From Erysipelotrichaceae bacterium (lineage in GTDB: Bacteria; Bacillota_I; Bacilli_A; Erysipelotrichales; Coprobacillaceae), in assembly GCA_017633115.1 (NCBI GenBank), contig JAGBPZ010000071.1, positions 21,587 to 85,586 of the forward strand: 64,000 nucleotides of DNA, given 5' to 3'. Positions 17,991 through 26,039 of this stretch are shown here, piece by piece; position 1 is the stretch's first letter; the number at the start of each line of letters is the position of its first letter. The position numbers and the translations under genes were made by a program. The notes beneath the pieces were generated by a model. That model saw nothing but the letters and a program-made list of their open reading frames with translations, did no database searches and was not told where the DNA came from.

Positions 17991-19109
17991 GCTGCCTAAA
18001 AGTGGACAGTCATAATCAAACAATACGGCATTGATTTCGAAGATGTTGTATTCTCTCTGGAGAATGAAATATTCAACAATGATATCAAATTTTGAACTAT
18101 GGGTAAGCGTATAGCCTGCATGAGCAAGTAAATCGATTGTTTCATCAAGATTAAGTTCCAGGGCAATCGCAAAAGCCAGGCAGGTCGATTTACGAGGCTG
18201 ATAATCCGGATGGAGCTTGATTTTATTAAAAAGCTTACGGCTGATATTAGCTTTTTTATAAACATAAGCATCACTTAGACCACGACGATCAATATGATCA
18301 AGTAAAGCTTCAGCAAACGTATCATCTTTTTTACGTAACAAGTCATCTAAACTGAGTTCTTTTCCTACAGAATAAGAAAACGTTGTTGACGAAGCTGCAG
18401 TTTCACGATTCTCAAAGTCTTCTGCAATCGAAAATTCTACTGCTTCATCGACAGTTGCGTCACCTTGACGATATTTTTTAAAGCGAGGCTTTTTAGCTTT
18501 AGCAGGTCGTGGAGACTCTTTAGAGCGAGCATAGCGAGGACTTAAAAGATTAGAGGCAGCTTGCACATATTCACTGCGTACTAAATCGTCGACAAAGTTA
18601 TCCTCAATGTAGCTTTGAACAGAGTTATGCAATCGTTGTGACAAACGAAAAGCTTCCTTATCAAAGACCACAAGAATCAAGTCCATGGTATGCGTCATAC
18701 AAAAATCACTGACAGCATCAAGAACGATTTTTAAAGCGACTTCCTGTGGAAAACGATAAGTCCCAGCACCAACTAAAGGAAAAGCTAAAGATTTGATATG
18801 ATGCTCATCAGCGAGCGCAAAAGCCTTGTCATAACACTGACGCAGCTTTTCCCTTGCATGATCATCAAACCAGGTCGGCGCAGCCATATGGATGACATAT
18901 TTAGCCTTTAAATTATAACCTTTAGTCATATAGACATCGCCAACATCCATCAAACCTATTTCACGGCGGGCACGTAAAAGTTCTTCTCCGGCATATTGAT
19001 GAATCGTCAAATCAGACCCACCAAGAATCTCGGGAACCGTGCTAGTCGTATTAATGATACATTCGGCATCAACTTCAGCTATGTTGTGACGTATAATTTG
19101 AAATGGCAT
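17985..19109 (-). CDS. Macro-domain protein with C-terminal helical (HTH-like) domain
   Basis: A 374-residue protein. Residues 1-165 are a macro domain, the ADP-ribose-binding fold: AECIINTTSTVPEILGGSDL, DVGDVYMTKGYNLKAKYVIH and SLAFPLVGAGTYRFP are its three signature segments. IINTT replaces the usual NAAN-like loop. A basic linker follows (about 190-240, KAKKPRFKKYR). Residues 270-360 are an all-helical domain (ISRKLFNKIKLHPDYQPRKS) that looks like an HTH of the XRE type. The likely role is sensing or removing ADP-ribose marks and perhaps binding DNA. The start has TTAGGAG. It sits 11 bases after a zinc-ribbon membrane protein gene. Confidence 0.85.
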   Translation of the reverse strand: MPFQIIRHNIAEVDAECIINTTSTVPEILGGSDLTIHQYAGEELLRARREIGLMDVGDVYMTKGYNLKAKYVIHMAAPTWFDDHAREKLRQCYDKAFALADEHHIKSLAFPLVGAGTYRFPQEVALKIVLDAVSDFCMTHTMDLILVVFDKEAFRLSQRLHNSVQSYIEDNFVDDLVRSEYVQAASNLLSPRYARSKESPRPAKAKKPRFKKYRQGDATVDEAVEFSIAEDFENRETAASSTTFSYSVGKELSLDDLLRKKDDTFAEALLDHIDRRGLSDAYVYKKANISRKLFNKIKLHPDYQPRKSTCLAFAIALELNLDETIDLLAHAGYTLTHSSKFDIIVEYFILQREYNIFEINAVLFDYDCPLLGSR

Positions 19110-19120
19110 TGATTGATCTC

Positions 19121-20239
19121 CTAATAAAGCCTATGTTCAGCTCGTTCAAGTTTGACCCAGGTATTATATCCCTGAATCTTCGTTAATAATTCATTATAGA
19201 ATTCAGATAGTGTTGGATCAGCATCAATATCAGCTAAAGAGCTTGACAACTGCAACTGACGTTGTTGATGTGCATCGCGGGTTCTGTTGACTGACTGAGT
19301 CAAGACACGGGATTGTGCTTCAATCATATGAATATGGTCATAAATCATGCGTTGTTCATCTAACTGCTCCAGATTAGCTTCCAGATCGATCAGATTACCC
19401 GCAATGTGACCACGCATCAATTCCATATCGAATTGTGAATAAGCACCACCTTCACCATCTAAATGAGTACAAGTACGTTTATCAAGATAAGCATACATCG
19501 TCGCAACAGGGACAAGGGTCTGATACCTTTTATTAAGCAAATCAGCATCATAATACCTTTGACGCCAGCTAAGATACTCTGAATTGATACGTTGACATTT
19601 TGTCAATTCACCATTGTAGTAAGGAACCGTGACATCACTGTAATTGCGCAGCTGACGATCAATATCATCGATTTGACGGTTGTTCTCACTGATTTTATTG
19701 TTGTAGAGCATCTTGGCAGCCTGATCTTTTCGCTGTCTGACACCACGCTGATGAAATAGCGAAAGAATTAATGGAACCCCCACCAATAGCGCTAAAATCG
19801 TACGCAAAGTACCAAAGCGTTCAGCAGACCATGCAACCGGCATTGTCAAAGCATCAAAATTGAACATTGATAATACCACGAATAGAATGAATAAAATCAC
19901 TGATATGAAGAACGACCCGCCAAGCCAGGCACCAAAATCAAACGATGTTGTGACCTGAGAACGCTGACGACGTAAACTGTCATTTTGCTGATTGAGATGC
20001 ATACGCTGTGTGCTCAATTGTTGGTATCTGTATTTTGCCTGTTCCAGCAATGTTGACAACTGTTTTTGCATTAATTCCAGATGATAACGTCCATATTCTA
20101 TTTCGGCAGCATTAGCCATATACTGATGGATGTAATCATAGTCTGACTGAGTTGAAATATGGCGAAATTTCTGACCGCAGGCAGGACAGTACAAATCATC
20201 ATCCTGCATGATAAATCCACAATATGCGCATTTTTTCAT
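19121..20239 (-). CDS. Zinc-ribbon, two-TM, coiled-coil protein of unknown function
   Basis: A 372-residue protein from the ATG behind TAGGTGAG; an in-frame ATG nine codons earlier lacks a site. Residues 3-26 form a four-Cys zinc ribbon (CAYCGFIMQDDDLYCPACG). Residues 50-110 are a Gln-rich coiled coil. Two membrane segments follow (about 118-138 with FFISVILFILFVVL, and 150-170), then a second long coiled coil (180-225) and a helical C-terminus. Both ends appear cytoplasmic. I do not recognise a named family. The layout suggests a membrane-tethered sensor or scaffold for the macro-domain and VWA proteins encoded next. Confidence 0.78.
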   Translation of the reverse strand: MKKCAYCGFIMQDDDLYCPACGQKFRHISTQSDYDYIHQYMANAAEIEYGRYHLELMQKQLSTLLEQAKYRYQQLSTQRMHLNQQNDSLRRQRSQVTTSFDFGAWLGGSFFISVILFILFVVLSMFNFDALTMPVAWSAERFGTLRTILALLVGVPLILSLFHQRGVRQRKDQAAKMLYNNKISENNRQIDDIDRQLRNYSDVTVPYYNGELTKCQRINSEYLSWRQRYYDADLLNKRYQTLVPVATMYAYLDKRTCTHLDGEGGAYSQFDMELMRGHIAGNLIDLEANLEQLDEQRMIYDHIHMIEAQSRVLTQSVNRTRDAHQQRQLQLSSSLADIDADPTLSEFYNELLTKIQGYNTWVKLERAEHRLY

Positions 20240-20360
20240 TGACTTCTCACCTACTCTCAATTTCATTACCTAATATATCACAAGTAATTGTCTACATAAA
20301 TAAAGAAATCCTTAAAAAACAAAGTGTTTTCGTTTAAAAAGAAACCAAAGCAAAACAAAA

Positions 20361-20397
20361 GCCTGTATGATCTTAAAGAGGAACAAATCATACAGGC
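20361..20397 (-). terminator. Terminator/attenuator hairpin in the leader upstream of the zinc-ribbon gene
   Basis: A perfect 11-pair stem GCCTGTATGAT/ATCATACAGGC with a 15-base loop; on the minus strand it is followed by TTTTGTTTTG. No annotated gene ends here, so it terminates a small RNA or attenuates read-through into the operon starting at 20239. Confidence 0.7.
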
Positions 20398-20430
20398 CTA
20401 AGTATTATCAAATATTGTAACTGCTGACAT
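20398..20430 (-). CDS. Candidate ten-residue leader peptide MSAVTIFDNT
   Basis: On the minus strand, an ATG with GAAAGGAAAC upstream opens a ten-codon frame ending in TAG. The stop codon directly touches the 5' arm of the terminator hairpin at 20397. A -10-like TATAAT lies at 20456-20451 with a weak TTGATA 19 bases upstream. The arrangement fits ribosome-controlled attenuation, but so short a frame could be chance. Confidence 0.3.
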   Translation of the reverse strand: MSAVTIFDNT

Positions 20431-20988
20431 GTTTCCTTTCTTTATTGAGGATTATAAAAAGTCAAACAATGTCCCTATCAAGTCACAATATTTTCCCCAG
20501 TGATTGACTGCCAGTATCAATCTCTATCAAGAGTTTTTCTTTGTGTTAAATGTCATAATTACAGTTCATCTGATGAAAAGCCCTTTCTCCTTCTTCACCA
20601 GATGCCACAAAATAGCTCTGTGGTCTATACTTTAAAGCAATCAATTCTTTCGCTCCCTCCTATCTCCCACATATGATTACTAATCACTTTAAAGTATCAT
20701 GAGATGGTCGTACTTTCTGGCAAATCTTCGTCCTTTTTTGACCTTTATTTGAGCCATCAGACAAGCGCTTTTCAAGGCAAAATGTGGGCGAATTTAAGTA
20801 CATAATCAGACTATTAAAAAAAGTCAAAAAAAAATAGATTTCACCCACGAAATGCACGATTTTTGCATGAGTGACAAGATTTTGTAGGCTACCGACAACA
20901 TTTTGCCTTATTTGACAAGTTTTGAGTTTGTCTTTTTTGTCATCTTTTTAGGGCTTTTTTGACGAAAATCAAGCCACTTTCAAGCATC
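20431..20988. other. Gene-poor interval with inverted repeats and a possible small ORF
   Basis: No ordinary gene is seen. On the minus strand there is an 11-base inverted repeat ATACTTTAAAG (20627-20637 and 20687-20697), and between its arms a TGATTA/TAATCA repeat and an AGGAGGG site. A 32-codon frame runs from a TTG at 20644 to 20546. A candidate promoter (TTGACT, 17 bases, TATGTA) lies near 20800-20828. The 20810-20960 part is rich in repeated TTTTTTGAC/TTTTTTGTC words. Confidence 0.45.
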
Positions 20989-21018
20989 AAAAAAACCACA
21001 TCAACGATTGTGATGTGG
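20989..21018 (-). terminator. Intrinsic terminator of htpG
   Basis: CCACATCA/TGATGTGG stem with a seven-base loop, followed on the minus strand by seven T. Confidence 0.85.
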
Positions 21019-21026
21019 CTTTATTT

Positions 21027-22922
21027 TTATTTGTTTGCGGCAATCATTAATTCTGCAATTTTCTGTGAGAAAGCAACAGGATCTTCGATTGTGAAACCTT
21101 CAATTAAGAGGGCCTGATCATACATCAACGAAGCATAGTCATTGATCTTAAGAGGCTGAGTTTCATAAACAGATTTAAGTGCTTCAAAGACTGGATGATT
21201 TGGATTGATTTCCAGATTTCTACCAGCTTTGACTTCCTGAGCATCTGGCATCGCATTGAGGACTCGTTCCATTTCGAAAGAGACACCTTCTGTTGATGAC
21301 AGACAAACAGCTGCAGATTTTAATCGTGATGATAATTTGACATCTTCGACTTTTCCATCCAGGGCTGCTTTGATGGCTTCAATTAAATCTTTGTTTTCTT
21401 CAGTTGCTTCTTCGAGTGCTTTCTTTTCTTCATCAGTATCGATGTCTAAATCTCCCTGAGTGATGTTCTTGAATGACTTACCATCGTAATCTCTCATCAT
21501 CTGGAAGCAGAATTCATCAACATTGTCGGTGAGATAAAGGATATCGAAACCTTTGTCTTTAACTGTTTCAACCATTGGCAGCATATTGAGCTTGTCAACT
21601 GATTCACCAGAAGCGAAATAGATTTCCTTCTGTGTTTCTGGCATTGCATCAACATATTCACGTAAAGTGATCATTTCACCTTTAACAGCTGAATGATACA
21701 TCAATAAATCCTGAAGTTCTTCTTTGAGCATACCATATGACTGATAGATGCCGAATTTTAACTGGATACCGAAGTTTTCAAAGAATTTGATATAGTCTTC
21801 ACGATCCTTATTAAGCATATCTTTGAGTTCTTTAGTGATACGCTTTTCAATACGATCAGCAATCACTTTCATGGAACGGTCATGCTGTAACATTTCACGA
21901 GAGATATTTAAGTTCAAATCCTGTGAGTCAACAAGACCACGAACGAAACGGTAATGTTCAGGCACTAAGTCTTTAGCTTTATCCATAATGAAGACACCAC
22001 GAGAATAAAGTTGTAAGCCTTTTTCATATTCAGAGCTGAAATAGTTCATTGGTGTTTTTGAAGGGATGAATAATAATGAGTCATAAGAAACAGCACCTTC
22101 AACTTTATTATGCATAACTCTTAGTGGGTCTGAGAAATCACCAAATTTAGATTTATAGAATTCGTTGTATTCTTCATCAGTGATATCTTTCTTCATACGT
22201 TTCCATAAAGGTACCTGTGAGTTCAATGTCTTATTTTCAATGACATCTTCGTATTCATCAGTTTCTTCATTTTTCACAGAAGTTGTGACATCCATTTTGA
22301 TTGGATAATGAACATAATCTGAATATTTCTTAATCAGATGTTCGATTTCATACTGCTGTAAGTAGCGGTCATAATCTTCATCTTCAGTATTGTCTTTCAG
22401 ATAAAGGTTGATCTTTGTACCATGATGTGGCAATGATGTTTCAAAGATTTCATAGCCGTCAGAATCATCACTGACCCAGACATAAGCCTGGTCTTCACCA
22501 TATTTCTTAGATAGAACTTCGACTTTATCAGCAACCATGAATGCACTGTAGAAGCCAACACCAAACTGACCGATGATATCGACATCTTCAATACCTTCTT
22601 CTAAAGCATTTTTGAATTCACTTGAACCACTATGAGCAATTGTACCTAAATGTTCTTCTAATTCTTCCTGATTCATACCAATACCATTGTCTTCAATTGA
22701 TAAGACACGTTTGTCACGATCAACAGTGATATTGATTGTTAAATCATCACGTGAGATTCCAGGAATATGCTCGGTTAAAACTTTGTAATATAATTTATCT
22801 TCCGCATCACTGGCATTGGAAATCAATTCTCTTAAGAAGATTTCTTTATGTGTATAAATTGAATTGATCATTAAGTCTAACAAGCGTTTAGACTCAGCTT
22901 TAAATTCCTTTTTTGCAGGCAT
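21027..22922 (-). CDS. htpG: Chaperone HtpG (Hsp90)
   Basis: A 631-residue cytosolic Hsp90. The N-terminal GHKL ATPase motifs are clear: ELISNASDAEDKL (residues 33-45), DNGIGMNQEEL, and GQFGVGFYSAFMVADKVEV. The middle domain carries the family LPLNISREML-type motif as DLNLNISREMLQHD. The C-terminal dimer domain closes at the expected length; bacterial HtpG has no MEEVD tail. The ribosome binding site is AAAGGAGG. A CIRCE-like element lies between promoter and gene, so HrcA heat-shock control is likely, unlike the HrcA-independent htpG of Bacillus subtilis. Confidence 0.97.
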   Translation of the reverse strand: MPAKKEFKAESKRLLDLMINSIYTHKEIFLRELISNASDAEDKLYYKVLTEHIPGISRDDLTINITVDRDKRVLSIEDNGIGMNQEELEEHLGTIAHSGSSEFKNALEEGIEDVDIIGQFGVGFYSAFMVADKVEVLSKKYGEDQAYVWVSDDSDGYEIFETSLPHHGTKINLYLKDNTEDEDYDRYLQQYEIEHLIKKYSDYVHYPIKMDVTTSVKNEETDEYEDVIENKTLNSQVPLWKRMKKDITDEEYNEFYKSKFGDFSDPLRVMHNKVEGAVSYDSLLFIPSKTPMNYFSSEYEKGLQLYSRGVFIMDKAKDLVPEHYRFVRGLVDSQDLNLNISREMLQHDRSMKVIADRIEKRITKELKDMLNKDREDYIKFFENFGIQLKFGIYQSYGMLKEELQDLLMYHSAVKGEMITLREYVDAMPETQKEIYFASGESVDKLNMLPMVETVKDKGFDILYLTDNVDEFCFQMMRDYDGKSFKNITQGDLDIDTDEEKKALEEATEENKDLIEAIKAALDGKVEDVKLSSRLKSAAVCLSSTEGVSFEMERVLNAMPDAQEVKAGRNLEINPNHPVFEALKSVYETQPLKINDYASLMYDQALLIEGFTIEDPVAFSQKIAELMIAANK

Positions 22923-22940
22923 TTTATATTCCTCCTTTGT

Positions 22941-23000
22941 TTAGCACTCATGTAAGATAAATGCTAAAAGTATATTACACCTATCATTTAGCACTGTCAA
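22941..23000 (-). promoter_or_regulatory. htpG promoter with CIRCE-like HrcA operator
   Basis: On the minus strand, TTGACA (23000-22995), 17 bases, TAATAT (22977-22972). Just downstream, TTAGCACTC (22941-22949), nine bases, AAATGCTAA (22959-22967) matches the CIRCE layout TTAGCACTC-N9-GAGTGCTAA with two mismatches in one arm. An extra TTAGCACT half-site lies at the -35 side. Confidence 0.8.
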
Positions 23001-23060
23001 GGAACAATTGCCAATATTTGCATCAGTATACGTCTGTCACCCTCAACTTCAGGGCATACA

Positions 23061-23106
23061 AAAAGAGATGTCGCACAATGACTCAGTCGTTGTGTCGCAT
23101 CTCTTC
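23061..23106 (-). terminator. Terminator of the secreted beta-helix gene
   Basis: A long near-perfect hairpin with AAGAGATG/CATCTCTT at its base, followed by TTTTTGT on the minus strand. Confidence 0.85.
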
Positions 23107-23114
23107 ATGACTTC

Positions 23115-24920
23115 TTATTTATTTTTAGAGCCTTTCTTATTACCAGAGAAAGAATTACTCTTTAAAGTTGAACTCTTGTTGTAGCGTTCAAGACCATAAC
23201 GTTTATTCTTTTTTAACTCATTGTATTTAATATTTTTAACTTTACCTTTAGAAGTTAAATAAATACCACTGCCACTGCAGCTGTTAACAGTATTGTAATT
23301 GATCTCAGTAACTGTTGTCTTAGTGACATAGATACCATGAGAGCCACTGCTTTCAACAGTATTGTAAGAGATATCACTGCTCTTGCCTGAACCCTGGATG
23401 GCAATACCTTTGCCTTTTGAAGCAGTAATCGTATTACCTTCAATGGCATCAATTTTAGAACCAGAACCTGTAACTAATACGCCATAATCACCATTTGAAG
23501 AAATCTCGTTACCGTTATCCTGATCACCAAAGTCAGCGATACGACCTTTGCTGGAAACTTGAACGCCTCTTGTCTTACCTTCAATCGTATTGCCTTCAGC
23601 TTTAGAAGTAATAGCACCTGAAGAGGTTAAAGCTAAGCCAACTTTCTTGGTTGACTTGATGGTGTTGTTTTTAAGAACATCAATAGCGCTGCCAGAAGCA
23701 GAAATATGAACACCATAATAAGCTTCAGATACGATTGTATTTGAACTAACTTCATCTAAAGCAGATTTGCCATAAACAACTAAACCAATGCTGACTTTAC
23801 CAGTTTTTTCATCATTACCTTTGACGTAGACAGAATTGCTTTTGATATTGCCACCACTGACATAACCAGTTGTTGTTGAAGAACCACTGCCAGCTTTATA
23901 TTCTTTGGCATTATTACAATAAATACCATGGCCATTGAATGGTGAAGAACTTGAACCAATACTATTGTCTATAACATCAACATCACCACTTGCGACATAA
24001 ATAGCGCGTGTGTAATTACCAGTGATTTTGTTGCCACTGATTTTTGAATTATCAAAGCCAAATGCCCAAATGGCAGGATCAGTTGCAGCTAAAGTATTCT
24101 TAAAAGTATTATTTGTGATTTTGATATTTGTGTTGTGATAGCCATTAACAGTATGGTGATTACCGACACCTGATGGATAATCCTTAAACTGACAGCCATC
24201 AATAGTGATATTTTTGCATGGTGTTTTGTCTGATTTGAATGTCCCGTTCCAATTACAGTTTGCACCATTATAAGCGATATCTAATTGAATAGCTTCATGA
24301 TCACTCTTAGTGTCGCCACTCTTTAATGTCCAGCCGGTAAAAGTACAATCAGATACAGTCGAATTGCTGCAGCCACATAATTCAATTAAGTGTGCCCCAT
24401 AACAATTCTTAAAACTGACATCACTGAATTTGACATTATCTGCATGTCCGAAGTTGACGACATTATAACGTGAGCCAAAGTCTCCGCCACTACCATCAAG
24501 GGTCCCATTCTTGATTGTAATGTTTTCTGAAAGACCATAACCACCTGCTGACTGATTCCCCTTTGAGTCAGCATTTTGAACAAGATTTTTCATTTCACCA
24601 TGGCGTACTAAAGTTGCACCATTAAGATTTAGCGTTGTATTAGAACGAATCTTAAGCGCACCGCCACTTGATTTTGCGATGTAGTAAGTACCAGAACCAC
24701 TGATTTTAACAGTCAAAGGACTGCCTGAAGTTGCTGAAGAAGCTTTGTCCAATGCTCCCTGCAACGCTTTATAGTTATCATAAGCAGCGCCTTTGCCTGT
24801 TTCTAACGTGACCGATACAGAACTTGCAGCCTTGACTGTTGCTGTACTTATCAACAATGCTCCAAAAACCATACAGCTGACAATAATTGACTTTAGCAAG
24901 TATCGAGCTTTTTTAGTCAT
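23115..24920 (-). CDS. Secreted right-handed beta-helix protein
   Basis: A 601-residue exported protein. The ATG follows GGGGAGGAAG by six bases; an in-frame ATG 22 codons upstream is weaker. The signal peptide covers about 1-33 (ends TATVKAASS). The rest is a parallel beta-helix: more than a dozen repeats of the NTI-x-SS/G-x-G type, such as NHHTVNGYHNTNIKITNNTF and YNTVESSGSHGIYVTKTT. The N-terminal third resembles pectate-lyase-3/glycosidase-like helices, and a His/Asp-rich surface near 215-240 (SDHEAIQLDIAYNG) could be an active face. The C-terminus is basic. The substrate is unknown, with a plant or host glycan most likely. Confidence 0.8.
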   Translation of the reverse strand: MTKKARYLLKSIIVSCMVFGALLISTATVKAASSVSVTLETGKGAAYDNYKALQGALDKASSATSGSPLTVKISGSGTYYIAKSSGGALKIRSNTTLNLNGATLVRHGEMKNLVQNADSKGNQSAGGYGLSENITIKNGTLDGSGGDFGSRYNVVNFGHADNVKFSDVSFKNCYGAHLIELCGCSNSTVSDCTFTGWTLKSGDTKSDHEAIQLDIAYNGANCNWNGTFKSDKTPCKNITIDGCQFKDYPSGVGNHHTVNGYHNTNIKITNNTFKNTLAATDPAIWAFGFDNSKISGNKITGNYTRAIYVASGDVDVIDNSIGSSSSPFNGHGIYCNNAKEYKAGSGSSTTTGYVSGGNIKSNSVYVKGNDEKTGKVSIGLVVYGKSALDEVSSNTIVSEAYYGVHISASGSAIDVLKNNTIKSTKKVGLALTSSGAITSKAEGNTIEGKTRGVQVSSKGRIADFGDQDNGNEISSNGDYGVLVTGSGSKIDAIEGNTITASKGKGIAIQGSGKSSDISYNTVESSGSHGIYVTKTTVTEINYNTVNSCSGSGIYLTSKGKVKNIKYNELKKNKRYGLERYNKSSTLKSNSFSGNKKGSKNK

Positions 24921-25010
24921 GTCAGACTTCCTCCCCATTTGGTTTGATTCATTGATTACAGACGTTAGAAAATTCTGTATTTTCATTAATGATTTTTCGA
25001 TATTTCACAA

Positions 25011-25025
25011 TTAAAACGTTTACAT
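25011..25025 (-). promoter_or_regulatory. Candidate CcpA cre site upstream of the beta-helix gene
   Basis: On the minus strand ATGTAAACGTTTTAA fits the cre consensus WTGNAANCGNWNNCW with one mismatch (A for C at position 14). It lies about 90 bases upstream of the start. Catabolite repression of a secreted glycan-active protein would make sense. Confidence 0.35.
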
Positions 25026-25191
25026 ATATAAATATAACATAGAAGCTCTATTTTTTAAAGGCTTTCAAGAAATATAATGTCCTTTTTTGACAAATTTCGT
25101 GTTTTAATTGATTTTGTTTATGTTTATCATAAATATCATTTCTATTTCTTAGATTTTGCCCTTTGTTCCAACATTTTTTCATTTCTTAATC
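25026..25191. other. AT-rich part of the divergent interval (24921-25241)
   Basis: The gap between the divergent beta-helix and HD genes is about 320 bases. Apart from the cre-like site and the HD promoter, I see no gene, repeat or RNA element in it. Confidence 0.5.
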
Positions 25192-25220
25192 TTGCGATTT
25201 TATGCTATATAACATACAAT
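25192..25220 (+). promoter_or_regulatory. Promoter of the HD-domain gene
   Basis: TTGCGA (25192-25197), 17 bases, TACAAT (25215-25220), 22 bases before the ATG. Confidence 0.55.
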
Positions 25221-25241
25221 TTTATATAAGGAAGTGATTAC

Positions 25242-25988
25242 ATGTGCAGCCAATTTTCGTATTTTCCTATCGTTGAGCCAATATCAGCAAGTAGAGAGGA
25301 ATGTTCCTCTTCGCCAATGATAGAGAAAGCAAAAAAGCTTTGTCTTAAAGCGCATGAAGGACAATTTGACAAAGCTGGTAACCCCTATTATACACATCCT
25401 TTTTTTGTTGCTTCACTAGTCAAAACTGAAGATGAAAAATGTGTAGCTTATTTACATGATGTGATTGAAGATACGTCTTATACACTTGAAGATATCGCTG
25501 CCTTAGGCTTTAATAATGAGGTCTTAAGAGCTCTCTCACTTATGACCCATGACCCTCATGTCCCCTACATGGATTATGTTCTGGAAATACGTCAGAACCC
25601 TATTGCCAGGGTTGTTAAAATAGCTGATTTAACCCATAATAGTGACCTTTCAAGAATCTCCCATGTACGACAAATTGATCTGGATCGTTTGCGTAAATAT
25701 CGTATCGCTAAGGCACTTTTAAACGACGATGAAATGGTTGATGACAGCTATCATAAAATCATTCCTTTAACTGAGCATTCGAAGCTGACAATGGTATATG
25801 ACACAAAATCAAAGGTTGAATTTTATAAATTAACATCAGCGAAAATCTGTTATCGATTGACATCTGATCAGATTGCCTGTCTTTATGAACGAATCAAAGT
25901 GCCTGGACTTTCTCTGTATGAATGCCTGAGCAATGAACTGACTCACAATCAAGATTTCATCACCAACTTACTCGTAGGTGATAATTAA
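25242..25988 (+). CDS. HD-domain phosphohydrolase, SpoT/MESH1-like
   Basis: A 248-residue cytosolic protein. The HD metal-site residues are in order: His in YYTHPFFVA (near 51), His-Asp in LHDVIEDT (near 70) and Asp in KIADLTHN (near 127). This spacing resembles the ppGpp hydrolase domain of RelA/SpoT and the small alarmone hydrolases. No synthetase domain, TGS or ACT is present. Residues 165-248 form an unmatched C-terminal extension. The first 25 residues, which include two Cys, are also unusual. The likely role is hydrolysis of an alarmone or a nucleotide, but the substrate is inferred. It has an AAGGAAGTG site and a good promoter. Confidence 0.78.
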   Translation: MCSQFSYFPIVEPISASREECSSSPMIEKAKKLCLKAHEGQFDKAGNPYYTHPFFVASLVKTEDEKCVAYLHDVIEDTSYTLEDIAALGFNNEVLRALSLMTHDPHVPYMDYVLEIRQNPIARVVKIADLTHNSDLSRISHVRQIDLDRLRKYRIAKALLNDDEMVDDSYHKIIPLTEHSKLTMVYDTKSKVEFYKLTSAKICYRLTSDQIACLYERIKVPGLSLYECLSNELTHNQDFITNLLVGDN

Positions 25989-26014
25989 TCAAAAGTACAA
26001 ATTCTAAGCAAATA

Positions 26015-26038
26015 AAAAAGGTGGCGAACCACCTTTTT
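26015..26038. terminator. Bidirectional terminator between the HD gene and the DUF937 gene
   Basis: AAAAAGGTGG / CCACCTTTTT with a CGAA tetraloop; A-run on one side and T-run on the other serve both convergent genes. Confidence 0.9.
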
Positions 26039-26039
26039 A

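Noticed and set aside
20431..20988. RNase P RNA, tmRNA, 6S RNA or SRP RNA in the gap before htpG
   Set aside because: Core motifs of these RNAs were not found on either strand.
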